This document shows, piece by piece, positions 31,442 to 32,613 of a stretch of DNA of 32,613 nt; position 1 is the stretch's first letter, and the number at the start of each line of letters is the position of its first letter. This DNA comes from Actinomycetota bacterium (lineage in GTDB: Bacteria > Actinomycetota > Nitriliruptoria > Nitriliruptorales > Nitriliruptoraceae). Location of the stretch: positions 1 to 32,613 of the forward strand of contig JAHWJY010000021.1 of the NCBI GenBank assembly GCA_019348135.1. The letters run 5' to 3'. The translations under genes were made by a program, and so were the position numbers. The notes under the pieces are model-generated. The model did no database searches and was not told the DNA's origin. It was given only the letters and a program-made list of their open reading frames with translations.

Positions 31442-31461
31442 GCCGGCCGAGCGAGCGTCAA
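31432..31461 (-). promoter_or_regulatory. Promoter of the SDR gene
   Basis: On the reverse strand TTGACG (31461-31456) and TACGGT (31437-31432) are spaced by 18 bases. The start would fall near 31425, inside operator site 2. Its -10 shares two bases with the -10 of the forward promoter, so the two promoters overlap and compete. Confidence 0.6.
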
Positions 31462-31478
31462 CGACAGGGAGCGCGAGC

Positions 31479-32613
31479 GTGACGTCCACCCCTCCGCGGG
31501 TCGTCATCATCGGCAGCGGCTTCGCCGGCCTCGGCGCCGCGATCAAGCTGCGCGGGGCGGGCGTCACGCGCATCACGATCCTCGAGCGCGACACGAGCGT
31601 CGGCGGTACCTGGCGGGACAACCACTACCCCGGGGCGGCCTGCGACATCCCCGCCCACCTGTACTCCTTCTCGTTCGCTCCCAAGCCCGACTGGTCCTCG
31701 CACTACCCGCGCCAGCCGGAGCTGCGCGCCTACCTCGAGGACCTCACCGACCGGTTCGGGCTGCGCCCCGCCATCGAGTTCGGCGCCGAGGTCGTGGCCG
31801 CCACCTTCGACGCGCCGACGGCGACGTGGCACGTCCGCGCCGCCGACGGCCGCAGCTGGACGGCCGAGGTCGTCGTCGCCGCGCTCGGCCCGCTCTCCGA
31901 CCCCAGCATCCCGGACATCCCGGGGATCGACGACTTCGACGGTGCGCAGTTCCATTCCGCCCGGTGGGACCACGACGCCGACCTCGACGGCAAGCGCATC
32001 GGCACGATCGGCACCGGCGCGTCGTCGATCCAGTTCGTCCCCCACCTCGCCGAGCGGGCCACCTCGCTCACCGTGTTCCAACGCTCGGCGCCGTGGATCA
32101 TCCCGCGTGTCGACCGGCCGTTCACACCGCTCGAGCAGGCCGCCTTCCGGTGGGTCCCGGGGCTGCGCCGCCTCTTCCGGACCTACCTCTACTGGCAGAA
32201 GGAGCTGCGCTTCGTCGGCTTCCGCAAGGACAGCCCCGGCATGGCCCTCATGCAGGTCCTCTCGCGCTGGCACCTGCGACGCAGCGTCTCCGACCCCGAC
32301 CTGCGCGAGGCCCTGCGCCCCGACCACGACATGGGCTGCAAGCGCATCCTCATCTCGAGCGACTACTGGCCCGCGCTCGACGAGCCACACGTCGAGGTCG
32401 AGACGGCGCCGATCGAGCGGCTCACCCCGACCGGCGTCCGGCTCGCGGACGGCCGGGAGATCGAGCTCGACGTGCTCGTGTGGGGCACCGGCTTCGACGT
32501 CCGCACCCCGCTCGGTCCCCTGGCCGTGACGGGGCTCGACGGGCGCCGGCTCGACGAGGCCTGGGACCCGACCCCGGTGGCCCACAACGGCATCACCGTG
32601 CCCGGCTTCCCCA
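31479..32613 (+). CDS. Baeyer-Villiger-type flavin monooxygenase, 3'-truncated by window edge
   Basis: FAD- and NADPH-dependent oxygenase, probably inserting oxygen next to a ketone to give an ester or lactone. The visible 378 residues show the FAD loop GSGFAG (12-17), the stretch ERDTSVGGTWRDNHYPGAACDIP, the Baeyer-Villiger fingerprint F-x-G-x-x-x-H-x-x-x-W-D (FDGAQFHSARWD, 153-164), and the NADPH loop GTGASS (178-183). A late LVWGTGFD motif follows. The GTG start has AGGGAG seven bases upstream. The frame stays open to the last base, so the C-terminus is outside the window. It is driven divergently from the SDR gene. Steroid, cyclic or aliphatic ketones are all possible substrates. Confidence 0.93.
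   Translation, partial: MTSTPPRVVIIGSGFAGLGAAIKLRGAGVTRITILERDTSVGGTWRDNHYPGAACDIPAHLYSFSFAPKPDWSSHYPRQPELRAYLEDLTDRFGLRPAIEFGAEVVAATFDAPTATWHVRAADGRSWTAEVVVAALGPLSDPSIPDIPGIDDFDGAQFHSARWDHDADLDGKRIGTIGTGASSIQFVPHLAERATSLTVFQRSAPWIIPRVDRPFTPLEQAAFRWVPGLRRLFRTYLYWQKELRFVGFRKDSPGMALMQVLSRWHLRRSVSDPDLREALRPDHDMGCKRILISSDYWPALDEPHVEVETAPIERLTPTGVRLADGREIELDVLVWGTGFDVRTPLGPLAVTGLDGRRLDEAWDPTPVAHNGITVPGFP

Noticed and set aside
1-32613. Search for CRISPR repeats, tRNAs, insertion sequences and phage genes
   Set aside because: No regularly spaced repeats, cloverleaf-like segments, transposase motifs or terminal inverted repeats were recognised by eye.

Overview
The window reads as chromosomal DNA of a very GC-rich, Gram-positive-type actinobacterium (Actinomycetota). 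The evidence is a complete actinobacterial mce operon, an F420-dependent NADP reductase homologue, many GTG starts and strongly G/C-ending codons. A putative sortase sorting signal on one Mce protein suggests an organism whose outermost covalent layer is peptidoglycan. A deep-branching lineage such as Nitriliruptoria, Acidimicrobiia or Thermoleophilia seems likelier than Mycobacterium, but this is inference. No tRNA, rRNA, CRISPR array, insertion sequence or phage gene was seen.

Region 1 (1-7428): the 3' part of glutamine-dependent NAD+ synthetase (nadE), a 309-base gap, then a forward block of a MacB/LolD-type ABC ATPase, a double-FtsX-domain permease, a NarL-family sensor kinase with a probable leaderless promoter, and its LuxR-type response regulator. 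Region 2 (7576-12109): panB (pantothenate) converges on a soluble BtuF-like metal/cobalamin receptor protein. A 307-base divergent gap with two palindromes follows, then an 82-residue unknown protein, pabB and pabC (4-aminobenzoate for folate).

Region 3 (12110-18376): a reverse pair (F420:NADP reductase, then a DUF1330-like protein); a forward pair (alpha/beta hydrolase, L-aspartate oxidase nadB); and a reverse cluster (IclR regulator, homogentisate 1,2-dioxygenase, ferritin-like MiaE-type protein) pointing to aromatic amino-acid catabolism.

Region 4 (18769-29832): a complete and tightly overlapped Mce lipid transporter operon. The order is two YrbE permeases, six MCE-domain proteins (the fourth and fifth look like lipoproteins), an Mce-associated membrane protein, a tandem universal stress protein and the MceG/Mkl-type ATPase. 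The whole importer is therefore encoded in one transcription unit. The sixth Mce protein ends in LPATG, a hydrophobic segment and RRRS, which is a sortase-type cell-wall sorting signal and the most unusual feature of the window.

Region 5 (29833-32613): a TetR regulator, a convergent short-chain dehydrogenase, and a divergent Baeyer-Villiger-type flavin monooxygenase cut by the window end. Two near-identical palindromes lie before tetR and between the dehydrogenase and monooxygenase. They sit on recognisable promoters and imply one TetR regulon next to the lipid importer, plausibly for uptake and oxidation of a hydrophobic substrate.
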